A stretch of 64,000 nucleotides of DNA, from assembly GCF_900169785.1 (NCBI RefSeq), contig NZ_FWER01000006.1:88047-152046 (forward strand), given 5' to 3'. The stretch comes from Rhizobium sullae (GTDB lineage Bacteria; Pseudomonadota; Alphaproteobacteria; Rhizobiales; Rhizobiaceae). Below the pieces are notes generated by a model. It was not told the origin of the DNA. It saw only the letters and a list, made by a program, of their open reading frames with translations, and made no database searches. This document shows, piece after piece, positions 25,851-34,181 of this stretch; the first letter of the stretch is position 1, and each line of letters begins with the position of its first letter. Both the position numbers and the translations under genes were made by a program.

Positions 25851-26849
25851 ATGAATAAGCACGTATGTCCAGAAGATTGCTGCTTGATCGTCATTCCATG
25901 CCTTGACGAGCGAAACTATATTGGTGCGCTTCTGAGCGCCCTGAGCATGGAGCTCCAGGCTCCGGACTGGCGCATCGTGGTGGCCGATGGCGGCAGCAAG
26001 GACGGTTCACAGGATATCATCAATGCCGCCTCCGCCATCGATCCGCGCATCATCTTCCTTGACAATCCGAAGCGCCTGCAAAGTGCGGCGATCAATCTTG
26101 CAGTGGCACGCTACGGCCGTGATTTTGAATATTTTGTGCGCATGGACGCGCATGGTGAATATCCGAAGGGTTATTGCCAACGACTAATTGCCGATGCCGA
26201 GATGACCGGCGCCGCCTCCGTCGTCGTCGCCTTGGAAACGACCGGTTTCAACGCGATCCAGAAAGCAGCCGCGATTGCCCAGAACTCCAAGATCGGTAAC
26301 GGCGGTTCTGCGCATCGCAACCTGTCGACGGGCGGCTACGTCGACCATGGCCACCACGCATTGATGCACGTCGGGACCTTTCTCGCCGTCGGCGGATATG
26401 ACGAGACCTTTTCCCACAATGAGGATGCCGAGCTCGACTTCCGCTTGAGGAAGGCTGGCTACAAGATCTGGATCAGCGGCACGACATGCATGGTCTATCA
26501 TCCGCGCGCAAGCGTTGCTGCACTGTTTCGTCAATATCTCAATTACGGCCGCGGGCGGGCGCGCAATATCCGCAAACACAAGACCATGCCGGCTTTACGC
26601 CAAATGCTGCCGCTAACAGTCGCGCCCGCCGTTGCTGGCACCGTGCTCGCGCTGTTTTACTGGGCTGCGATCGTTCCAGCTTTCGTCTGGGCGTTCACCT
26701 GTGTCGGCTATGGCTTTTATCTTCGCGTACGTCAGCAGATGCCACACGGACCATTGGCCGGATTGATTGCAATGGTCATGCATATGGCGTGGTCAACCGG
26801 CTTCTGGCTTGAGATGCTGTCGCTTCGGCCAAAAAGGAGCGTCTCATGA
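25851..26849 (+). CDS. exoA: ExoA-type glucosyltransferase (GT2) with C-terminal membrane segments
   Basis: This protein has 332 residues. The GT2 fold is shown by VIPCLDERNYIGALLSAL, IVVADGGSKDGSQDI and the DxD-like metal site in FVRMDAHGEYP. The acceptor region GGYDETFSHNEDAELDFRLRKAGYKIW and a Q/RxxRW-like YGRGRARNIRKH follow, then about three hydrophobic spans at the end. In succinoglycan assembly ExoA adds the second sugar (beta-1,3-glucose). ATG 25851 is preferred over a TTG nine bases upstream. The stop overlaps exoM by four bases. Confidence 0.87.
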   Translation: MNKHVCPEDCCLIVIPCLDERNYIGALLSALSMELQAPDWRIVVADGGSKDGSQDIINAASAIDPRIIFLDNPKRLQSAAINLAVARYGRDFEYFVRMDAHGEYPKGYCQRLIADAEMTGAASVVVALETTGFNAIQKAAAIAQNSKIGNGGSAHRNLSTGGYVDHGHHALMHVGTFLAVGGYDETFSHNEDAELDFRLRKAGYKIWISGTTCMVYHPRASVAALFRQYLNYGRGRARNIRKHKTMPALRQMLPLTVAPAVAGTVLALFYWAAIVPAFVWAFTCVGYGFYLRVRQQMPHGPLAGLIAMVMHMAWSTGFWLEMLSLRPKRSVS

Positions 26850-27790
26850 GCCAGCCGCTTCTCGTCGAAATTGCCGTCTGCACATACCGGCGGAGCTCGC
26901 TCAGCCACACGCTGGCCTCGATTGCGGCGATTGCCGTGCCTGAGCAGGCCGTCCTTCGCATCATCGTCGCCGACAACGATGTTGAAGAAAGCGCCAGAGA
27001 TGCAGTCGAGGCCATCAGGGCCAAGATTGTGCATCAGGTGATTTACCTTCATTGCCCTGCCGGCAACATATCGATTGCCCGCAATGCCTGCCTCGATCGG
27101 GCGACAGGCGACTATTTGGCCTTTGTCGACGACGACGAGCTAGTCACGCCAGGCTGGCTCACGGCACTGCTGGCCACCGCCAAACAGACCAATGCAGCAG
27201 CCGTGCTCGGTCCTGTGTCGGCGCGCTACGGCAAGGATGCTCCTGCGTTCATGGTCGAAGGCGATTTCCACTCGACGAAACCGGTTTTCGTCAATGGCGA
27301 GATCAAGACGGGATACACCTGCAATCTGCTGCTCGACAGGAACGCCGAAGCCTTCCGCGACCGGAGCTTTGACCTGGCGCTTGGTCGCTGCGGCGGCGAG
27401 GACACGGCATTCCTTGCCGACCTCCACGCGACCGGCGGCAAGATCGCATTTGCGGATAAGGCACTGGTCATCGAACCGGTTGCCGAGGAACGCGCCTCAA
27501 TCGGATGGCTCGCCGGGCGCCGGTTCCGCTCCGGGCAGAGCCATGCACGCGTCCTGCGCACGACGGCAGCCGCACCTGGTTTGGCACTGCAGATCGTGCT
27601 TGCCGCACTGAAGGCGCTGGTCTGCTTTGCCGTAAGCCTTTTCTTATGGTTCCTGCCTGTCGACCGTTGGCGCTATGTCTTGAGAGGAATTCTGCATCTC
27701 GGAGTCGTTGCCGGTCTGCTTGGCGTCCGTGAAGCGATGCATTACGGCGGGCCGGTTCCAGCCGCAAGGAGCAATCCCCATGTTGCCTGA
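26846..27790 (+). CDS. exoM: ExoM-type glucosyltransferase (GT2)
   Basis: A 314-residue GT2 enzyme starting in an ATGA overlap with exoA. EIAVCTYRRSSLSHTLASI, the IVADNDVEESA donor site, GNISIARNACLD and the FVDDDELVTPGWL metal motif match ExoM, which adds the fourth sugar of succinoglycan. A late hydrophobic pair (CFAVSLFLWFLPVDRWRYV and GVVAGLLGVREA) anchors it in the membrane. It overlaps exoO by 11 bases, indicating coupled translation. Confidence 0.87.
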   Translation: MSQPLLVEIAVCTYRRSSLSHTLASIAAIAVPEQAVLRIIVADNDVEESARDAVEAIRAKIVHQVIYLHCPAGNISIARNACLDRATGDYLAFVDDDELVTPGWLTALLATAKQTNAAAVLGPVSARYGKDAPAFMVEGDFHSTKPVFVNGEIKTGYTCNLLLDRNAEAFRDRSFDLALGRCGGEDTAFLADLHATGGKIAFADKALVIEPVAEERASIGWLAGRRFRSGQSHARVLRTTAAAPGLALQIVLAALKALVCFAVSLFLWFLPVDRWRYVLRGILHLGVVAGLLGVREAMHYGGPVPAARSNPHVA

Positions 27791-28751
27791 CGTCCCGGAC
27801 ATCTCCTACATCGTTGCTGCCTACAACGCCGCAGGCACGGTCGCACGCGCCATTGAAAGCGTGCTTGCCCAGGAGGGTGTCGATGTCGAGGTGATTGTTG
27901 CCGACGACTGCTCGGTCGATGAGACGGCTCACATCGTGCGCTCCTACGGCAGCGAAAAGGTGCGGCTCGTCAGCCTGCCGGATAATCGCGGACCTGGCGG
28001 CGCCCGCAATGCGGCGATCGCAGATGCGAGAGGCAGATGGATCGGGATTGTCGATGCCGACGACGAGATCCTGCCTCAAAGGACGAAACGGCTCCTCACG
28101 TGCGCCGATGTCCCGGCCGTCGACGCCGTCGTCGATAACCTCGTCATCAAGTCGGAGGGCAAGGAGCGGCTTCTGCACCGCACGGCCGATCTAGCACGGC
28201 TCGGGAACTTGAGCCTTGCTCATTTCATCGACCACAACATGCTCTTTGCCGGGCGCTTCAATCTTGGCTACCTGAAGCCACTCATTCGCCGCGACTTTAT
28301 TCGGGCAAACGGCATTGCTTATGACGATCAGCTGCGCATCGGCGAGGACTATCTGTTCCTCGCAAGGACGCTGTCGCGCGGCGCATATTGCATCGTTGAG
28401 CCGGAGGCAGGATACCTCTACCATTCCGCCAAGGGCTCGATCTCGCACGTCATGAACCTGAACGACGTCGAAGCCATGATTCGGGCGGATCGTGATTTTC
28501 TGGCTACCTTCCCGGTGGATGCCGCAGCCCGCGCAGCACAACTCAGAAGAATTAAGAATCTTGAGGAGGCGGCTGCTTTTCTGACCCTCGTTGATCATAT
28601 CAAACAGCGTTCTGTTGCGGATGCTGTGAAGGACGTCCTGCGCAATCCGGCAGCAGCCCGTCATCTCAAGATGCCGATCACGGCACGTCTCAAGCGAGCG
28701 ATGGTGGCGCTGCAGACACCGAGTTCGGCCTTTAGACGGGTGTCGCAATGA
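27780..28751 (+). CDS. exoO: ExoO-type glucosyltransferase (GT2)
   Basis: A 323-residue GT2 enzyme. ATG 27780 lies 8 bases after AAGGAGC and inside the exoM gene. Motifs are YIVAAYNAAGTVARAIESVL, VIVADDCSVDETAHIV, RGPGGARNAAIADARG and the IVDADDEILPQR metal site. A RIGEDYLFLARTL acceptor segment follows. ExoO in S. meliloti adds the fifth sugar. The stop overlaps exoP by four bases, so the five enzymes are translationally chained. Confidence 0.85.
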   Translation: MLPDVPDISYIVAAYNAAGTVARAIESVLAQEGVDVEVIVADDCSVDETAHIVRSYGSEKVRLVSLPDNRGPGGARNAAIADARGRWIGIVDADDEILPQRTKRLLTCADVPAVDAVVDNLVIKSEGKERLLHRTADLARLGNLSLAHFIDHNMLFAGRFNLGYLKPLIRRDFIRANGIAYDDQLRIGEDYLFLARTLSRGAYCIVEPEAGYLYHSAKGSISHVMNLNDVEAMIRADRDFLATFPVDAAARAAQLRRIKNLEEAAAFLTLVDHIKQRSVADAVKDVLRNPAAARHLKMPITARLKRAMVALQTPSSAFRRVSQ

Positions 28752-31138
28752 ACGAGTTCATGGGCAAGGCAAAGATGATGCAGGAGGCAGTACGCCCCTA
28801 TCTCGGTCAGCCGGGCACGGCCAAGCACGCTGAGGTCGGCGGGGAGAAGTTCATCGACGTCGAACACCTGATGCAGATCGCCAGGCGCCAGGCAAAGCTC
28901 GTGGCCCTTTTCGCGGCCATTGGACTACTGCTCGGTGTTACCCGGCTGGTGTTTGCAACCTATTATTATACGGCAGGCACCAGCGTCCTGATCGATGACA
29001 ATCTGAGCCGGTTTGCTGGCGACGTTTCGCCGGCGCCTGCAAACATGGAATCTGACAAGAAGATCATGAGCCAGGTGGCGATCTTGAGGTCAAGCTCGCT
29101 TGCGGCAAAGGTGGTCGACAAACAGCAGCTTTACGAAAAGCACGAATTCATCAATCCTCCGGTCTCGGTCACCCAGGAGATCAAGGGCCTTGCCAAAATG
29201 ACGATGGACCTGTTTGCCGGCAAGGGCATGGAGATGGCAAATACCGATAGCCTCGACGCGCGCAGAGGTACTGCCGTGGCAGTTCTCATGGAAAATCTGA
29301 GGGTCGAGCAGCAGCCGCAGAGCTTCGTGATCGACCTCTATTATACATCGACCGACCCGGCCTTGTCGGCGCAGATCGCTAACGCCTATGCCGAGGCCTA
29401 CCTGTCAGACAAGCTCGATGCTAATTTCGACGCTTCGCAAAGGGCAACGGTCTGGTTGCGCGCTCGGCTGACCGATCTGAAGGAGCAGTCGCAGGAAGCG
29501 GCCCTGAAGGTCGAGCGCTACCGCGCCGAAAACGGCCTTACCTCAGCAAAAGGTGCGCTCTTGTCGGAAGAACAGCTCTCCGACATCAGTGGTCAATACA
29601 TCCTGGCCCAAGCGGACAGCGCCAAGGCGCTTGCGCTCTACAACCAGTATAAGGCAATCGTCGCCGCCGGCCAGCAGACTGCGGTCGACAATGCCGCAAC
29701 CGTCTCCGAGCAGGAAGGCTCGACGGTCATTTCGACACTCAGAACGCACTATCTGAACGTCATCAAGCGGACCCAGGATATCGAGCGCCGTTTCGGTCCC
29801 GAACATCCGCAAGCAATCCTGCTGCGTAAGGAGCAGGACGACGTAGGGCGGCAGATATTCCTTGAGCTCAAGCAGATGACGGAAAGCTACCGCAATCAAT
29901 ATGAGGTCGCGGTCTCGCGGGAGGCATCGCTGAAGGAGGGTCTGTCGAAGATCACTGGACAAACCTCGGCCGCGAACGAATCGCTCGTGCAATTGAAGGA
30001 TCTGGAACGCAACGCCGAAGCCATCAGCGACCTCTACAAGACCTATCTGACGAAATATCAGGAAACGGCCCAGAACCAGTCGTTCCCGATATCAGAAGCG
30101 CGCGTCATCTCGCCTGCCTCGCCGCCGGTCGATGCATCCAGTCCGAAGCGCACGTTGACGCTTGGCGGCTCGCTGATACTCGGTGCGATCTTCGGTATCG
30201 GTCTTGGCCTGTGGCGCGAGGTTAGGGAGGGTACATTCCGCCTTGGCGAGCAATTGACGACGCTCGGCCTGAAGTTCTTGGGTTACCTGCCGCCGATCCC
30301 AGGGGCCACGCGTCCCTCTCCCGATGACGAAAGGAGGCTGATCGCCAATCCCGATGTCGAAACGATGCGGTTTGCGGTCAAATCGGGCGGCTCCAAATTT
30401 ACCGAGACCATACGGCATGCAAAGATCGTGACCGACACGATGCTTGGCAGCCAGAACTGCAAAGTGATCGGCGTCGTCTCGGTGTTGCCAGGCGAAGGCA
30501 AGACGACGGTCGCGGCAAATTTCGCGACACTCGTGGCATCCAGCCCAGCGAAGGTGCTGATGATCGATGCCGATCTCAGACGCGGTTCGCTGACGCAGGG
30601 TCTTGGCATCCCGTTTGAAACCGGCTGGACAGAGGCATTGGCTGGGACAATCAGATGGCAAGACACTCTGGTTGTCGATCCGCAGACGGGTACAAGCCTT
30701 CTCGCGACACCGCGCCAGGCGAAGGTCTTCAACACGAGCGAGCTGATCTCGGGGCCCTCCATGGCAACTGTGTTGGAAGAAGCCCGGTCCATGTTCGACT
30801 ATATAATCGTCGATCTTCCACCGATCGGGCCGGTCTTTGATGCCAAGGCTTTTGAGCCCTTGGCCGATGGATTCCTGCTCGTGTCGGAATGGGGGGGCAC
30901 GCCGCGGGCCCTTTTGAAGTCAACACTTGAACAGGAACCAGCGATCGCCGCGAAAGTGCTGGGCGTTGTGCTCAACAAGGCCGATCAGGAGAAACTTTCA
31001 ACCTACGGCGGGCTTGGCAGTTCCGAAAAGCTCTTTTCCCGATATGCGAGTTACTACCTCGAGCATGGCGAGCCGATCATGAAGGCGAGAGGTCGCCGAC
31101 AGCGAAAGGCGCGCGCGCAGCTATCGAAGGAGCTCTAA
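28748..31138 (+). CDS. exoP: ExoP, Wzc-type polysaccharide co-polymerase with BY-kinase domain
   Basis: A protein of 796 residues. The N-terminal cytoplasmic stretch, the first membrane span near residue 50-75 (LVALFAAIGLLLGVTRLVFA), a long periplasmic coiled-coil region (about 80-450) and a second span (LTLGGSLILGAIFGIGLGLW) give the PCP2 layout. The C-terminal bacterial tyrosine kinase domain has the Walker A LPGEGKTTVAANFA, Walker A' VLMIDADLRRGSL and IIVDLPPIGPVFD. A tyrosine-bearing tail (GGLGSSEKLFSRYASYYLEHG) is the likely autophosphorylation site. It controls chain length of the polymer with ExoQ and ExoF. Length matches ExoP of S. meliloti. Confidence 0.93.
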   Translation: MNEFMGKAKMMQEAVRPYLGQPGTAKHAEVGGEKFIDVEHLMQIARRQAKLVALFAAIGLLLGVTRLVFATYYYTAGTSVLIDDNLSRFAGDVSPAPANMESDKKIMSQVAILRSSSLAAKVVDKQQLYEKHEFINPPVSVTQEIKGLAKMTMDLFAGKGMEMANTDSLDARRGTAVAVLMENLRVEQQPQSFVIDLYYTSTDPALSAQIANAYAEAYLSDKLDANFDASQRATVWLRARLTDLKEQSQEAALKVERYRAENGLTSAKGALLSEEQLSDISGQYILAQADSAKALALYNQYKAIVAAGQQTAVDNAATVSEQEGSTVISTLRTHYLNVIKRTQDIERRFGPEHPQAILLRKEQDDVGRQIFLELKQMTESYRNQYEVAVSREASLKEGLSKITGQTSAANESLVQLKDLERNAEAISDLYKTYLTKYQETAQNQSFPISEARVISPASPPVDASSPKRTLTLGGSLILGAIFGIGLGLWREVREGTFRLGEQLTTLGLKFLGYLPPIPGATRPSPDDERRLIANPDVETMRFAVKSGGSKFTETIRHAKIVTDTMLGSQNCKVIGVVSVLPGEGKTTVAANFATLVASSPAKVLMIDADLRRGSLTQGLGIPFETGWTEALAGTIRWQDTLVVDPQTGTSLLATPRQAKVFNTSELISGPSMATVLEEARSMFDYIIVDLPPIGPVFDAKAFEPLADGFLLVSEWGGTPRALLKSTLEQEPAIAAKVLGVVLNKADQEKLSTYGGLGSSEKLFSRYASYYLEHGEPIMKARGRRQRKARAQLSKEL

Positions 31139-31248
31139 CTAGACACGCAAGAAGCACTGATCCGATGCAACGTTGGTCGTGAAGCAACACCCCCTAGTTT
31201 GCACCATGTCCATTTTCAATGACAGTCACCAGTTCCGGAGCGTTTGAA

Positions 31249-32361
31249 ATGAAGATCTTAATCACAGGAAACATGGGCTACGTCGGGCCCGCTGTCGTCT
31301 CTCACCTGCGCCGTGAGATGCCTGATTGCATGCTTGTTGGCGTCGATACTGGCCTTTTCGCGCATTGCCTGACCCAAGCAAGCCTGCCCGAGCGTTTGCT
31401 TAACAGTCAGGTCTTTGCCGATGTCCGCGACCTGCCTGCCGAGCTATTCGAGGGCGTCGATGCAGTGGTGCATCTGGCGGCCGTTTCCAATGACCCGATG
31501 GGCGGCCGCTTTGAGACGGTGACGGACGAGATTAACCATCGTGCCACGCTGAGAACGGCCGAACTCGCCGCCGGGATGGGCGTAAAGAGCTTTGTCTTTG
31601 CCTCCAGCTGCTCCATGTACGGATTTGCCGAGGGCGGCGCGCGCACCGAGTCAGATGAGCTCAATCCTCTAACCGCCTATTCGCGCTCGAAGGTCGCCGC
31701 CGAGACCGGGCTTGGCGAGATCGCCCGCCACAGCCAGATGACGGTCAGCGCTCTGCGCTTTTCGACCGCCTGTGGCTTTTCCGGGCGCACGCGGCTCGAT
31801 CTCGTGCTCAACGATTTTGTGGCCTCGGCGCTGAAGACCGGGCGGGTTTCGGTCCTCTCTGACGGCACGCCCTGGCGGCCGCTCATTCATGTCAACGACA
31901 TGGCAAGGGCGATCGAATGGGCGCTGCTCAGGCAGGATGGGGGGAATTTTCTGGCCGTCAATGTCGGTTCCGAGGACTGGAACTATCAGGTCCGCGAACT
32001 CGCGGAGGCCGTCGCCGCCTCGATTCCGGGGACTGTGGTCGAAATCAACAAGGACGCTCCACCGGACCGGCGTTCCTATCGGGTTAATTTCGATCTCTAC
32101 CGGAGCTTGGCACCGGCTCATCAGCCGGAAGTAACACTTGCAGGCGCTATTGCTGATCTGAAGACCGGGCTTGATGCGGCGGGTTTGAAGGATCCCGATT
32201 ACCGCTCTTCGCAACTCGTGCGGCTGAACGTGCTTACGCGGGCGATCGACGGCGGTAGTCTTGGTGCCGACCTGCGTTACACGGCCAATCCGGCCGCCGC
32301 TACTTTCAGTCCCGGCTTCAAGGACCTCGCGCTTCGGACGCGCGAAGCCATGCCTGGCTGA
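31249..32361 (+). CDS. NAD-dependent sugar epimerase/dehydratase (extended SDR)
   Basis: A 370-residue extended SDR. The NAD site is TGNMGYVGPAVVSHL. Catalytic residues appear in ASSCSMYGFAEGG and TAYSRSKVAAETGL (Tyr-x3-Lys). The C-terminal part has RPLIHVNDMARAIEWAL and VNVGSEDWNYQVRELAE, typical of nucleotide-sugar epimerases. ATG 31249 has GGAG eight bases upstream; an earlier in-frame ATG at 31219 is poorer. It directly precedes rfbF, so a CDP-sugar substrate is likely. It lacks the GHTGFKG motif of CDP-glucose 4,6-dehydratase and cannot be called RfbG. Confidence 0.87.
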   Translation: MKILITGNMGYVGPAVVSHLRREMPDCMLVGVDTGLFAHCLTQASLPERLLNSQVFADVRDLPAELFEGVDAVVHLAAVSNDPMGGRFETVTDEINHRATLRTAELAAGMGVKSFVFASSCSMYGFAEGGARTESDELNPLTAYSRSKVAAETGLGEIARHSQMTVSALRFSTACGFSGRTRLDLVLNDFVASALKTGRVSVLSDGTPWRPLIHVNDMARAIEWALLRQDGGNFLAVNVGSEDWNYQVRELAEAVAASIPGTVVEINKDAPPDRRSYRVNFDLYRSLAPAHQPEVTLAGAIADLKTGLDAAGLKDPDYRSSQLVRLNVLTRAIDGGSLGADLRYTANPAAATFSPGFKDLALRTREAMPG

Positions 32362-32432
32362 ACCGGATCATGTGACACAGCTACTTTAGCGCCGCATAGC
32401 GCGGGCAACCATTCAAAATGACGAGGGACGCA

Positions 32433-33209
32433 ATGAAAGTTGTCATATTTGCAGGAGGCTACGGGAGCCGCCTTTCGGAGGAAACGACGCTTCGGCCAAA
32501 GCCTATGGTCGAGATCGGCGGACGGCCGATCATCTGGCATATCATGAAAATCTATTCGCATTACGGCTTCAACGACTTCGTTGTGCTTGCCGGTTACAAG
32601 GCGGATTACATCAAGGACTACTTCATCAACTATGCGATGATAAACAGCGACTTCACGGTCGACCTAGCGACAGGCGAATTCAAGTGGCTGCGCCGCGCGT
32701 TGGAGCCGTGGAAGGTCACCGTGCTCGATACCGGACTAAACACGATGACGGGCGGACGGTTGAGGCGCGCGCGCGACGTCATTGGCGATAGGCGCTTCCT
32801 TCTGACCTACGGCGACGGTGTCTCCGATACCGATATCGCCGCGACCATTGAGCTTCATGAGACGAACGGAAACTGGATCACGCTGACCGCCGTCAGCCAG
32901 CCGGGCCGCTATGGCGCGCTTGGCCTGTCGGACGACGGTCAGCGTGTCCATGCCTTCCGCGAAAAGCGCATTGGCGATGGCGGTCTGATCAACGGCGGCT
33001 TCTTTGTCTGCGAGCCTGATGTCTTCGACCTCATCGACGGTGATGACACCGTCTGGGAAGAGGGCCCGATGGACAGAGCGCTTCACATGGGCAAGGTTGG
33101 CTCGCACTGGCACCAGGGCTTCTGGCAAAGCATGGATTCGCTGCGCGACAAGATGGTCCTCGAAAAGGCCTGGGAGAGCGGCAAGGCGCCGTGGAAACTC
33201 TGGACCTGA
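32433..33209 (+). CDS. rfbF: Glucose-1-phosphate cytidylyltransferase
   Basis: This 258-residue enzyme makes CDP-glucose from CTP and glucose-1-phosphate, the entry to CDP-dideoxy and branched sugars. Family motifs are complete: VVIFAGGYGSRLSEETTLRPKPM (pyrophosphorylase loop), EIGGRPIIWHIMKIYSHYG, YGDGVSDTDI and GGFFVCEPDVFD. Length matches RfbF (about 257). ATG 32433 follows GAGGGA closely; an ATG at 32418 would add five residues. Its presence in an exo cluster that otherwise uses UDP-sugars points to an additional unusual sugar. Confidence 0.92.
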   Translation: MKVVIFAGGYGSRLSEETTLRPKPMVEIGGRPIIWHIMKIYSHYGFNDFVVLAGYKADYIKDYFINYAMINSDFTVDLATGEFKWLRRALEPWKVTVLDTGLNTMTGGRLRRARDVIGDRRFLLTYGDGVSDTDIAATIELHETNGNWITLTAVSQPGRYGALGLSDDGQRVHAFREKRIGDGGLINGGFFVCEPDVFDLIDGDDTVWEEGPMDRALHMGKVGSHWHQGFWQSMDSLRDKMVLEKAWESGKAPWKLWT

Positions 33210-33344
33210 CACCGGGGTAAACCGAACCGCTGAGTAGCGGCATAGCGCCTATGTGATTTGGCGCACCCGAACCAGACTTGAATAATATCCTCTATGCGAT
33301 TCGTGGAATATCGCCTGGGAACTGCGCGAGCGACAGGTACAATC

Positions 33345-33432
33345 TGTATCATAATGATACATCAAGTATATTTCGACTACCACTTGCGCTTTTCTATTGA
33401 TTTTTTAAAGGTTTTTGTTACTAGTTTCTTAA
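33345..33432 (+). promoter_or_regulatory. exoY-side copy of a bipartite control module shared with exoK
   Basis: Element A is the perfect 17-base palindrome TGTATCATAATGATACA (33345-33361). Element B is GGTTTTTGTTACTAGTTTC followed by TTAA (33410-33432), matching the exoK-side element GCTTTTAGCTACTAGATTC. Spacing A-to-B is 65 bases in both. TACTAG (33419-33424) with TTGATT (33397-33402) sixteen bases upstream is a workable promoter, placing a start about 25 bases before exoY. Confidence 0.6.
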
Positions 33433-33454
33433 CGATATGCTTTCGGAGAGCTTC

Positions 33455-34141
33455 ATGATGAAGCATGATGTCGACTTGACCGATGCCTCTATTTTCCCGC
33501 ACTACGCCCAGCGGCGACCCGTGAGGCCAATAGGCGGGCTGCGAAAAAGGGTGTTTGACGTTGTCGGCTCCCTCGTTCTGCTTGTCCTGTTTTCCCCACT
33601 CTTCTTGCTGATCGCGATCGCCGTAAAGCTTGATGACCGCGGACCCGTTCTTTTCGGTCATCAGCGCATTGGCCATAACGGAAGGTCATTCCGTTGCCTG
33701 AAATTCCGAACCATGGTCACCGACAGCAATGCGCGGCTTGCTGCCTATCTGGCCGAAAATCCCGCCGCCCTTGCCGAATGGGCAACGACCCGCAAGCTGC
33801 GCCACGACATCAGGGTAACCACCACCGGAAAGGTGCTGCGGAAACTCAGTCTCGACGAGTTACCACAACTGCTCAATGTCCTGCGCGGCGATATGAGTCT
33901 GGTTGGCCCTCGTCCAATCATGGGCGAAGAAATGGCTCTTTACGGTGATCGCGGCAATCACTACCTCCGCTCGCGTCCGGGTCTCACCGGCAAGTGGCAG
34001 GTGAGCGGGAGAAGCGACACGACCTACGAGGAACGCATCCAACTCGACAGCCAGTATGTTGAGCACTGGTCCTTCGTCGGCGATATCTGGATCATTCTGA
34101 AGACCGTGCCGGTTGTCCTGCTCGCGCGGGGTGCCTGCTAG
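33455..34141 (+). CDS. exoY: ExoY, undecaprenyl-phosphate sugar-1-phosphate transferase
   Basis: A 228-residue polyprenyl phosphosugar transferase that begins repeat-unit synthesis by loading the first sugar (galactose in succinoglycan) on undecaprenyl phosphate. The re-entrant N-terminal hydrophobic helix (VVGSLVLLVLFSPLFLLIAIAV), KFRTM, the catalytic Asp-Glu dyad in LSLDELPQLLNVLRGDMS, VGPRPI and RPGLTGKWQVSGRSD are all present, so it should be active. ATG 33455 has GGAGAG six bases upstream; ATG 33437 and 33458 are alternatives. It opens the exoY-exoF-exoQ operon and is the main control point for polymer synthesis. A paralogue that lost these residues lies at 41943-42644. Confidence 0.93.
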   Translation: MMKHDVDLTDASIFPHYAQRRPVRPIGGLRKRVFDVVGSLVLLVLFSPLFLLIAIAVKLDDRGPVLFGHQRIGHNGRSFRCLKFRTMVTDSNARLAAYLAENPAALAEWATTRKLRHDIRVTTTGKVLRKLSLDELPQLLNVLRGDMSLVGPRPIMGEEMALYGDRGNHYLRSRPGLTGKWQVSGRSDTTYEERIQLDSQYVEHWSFVGDIWIILKTVPVVLLARGAC

Positions 34142-34181
34142 CACGCCGACGCCTTTGCCAGGCGAGGATAAGGAAAGAACT

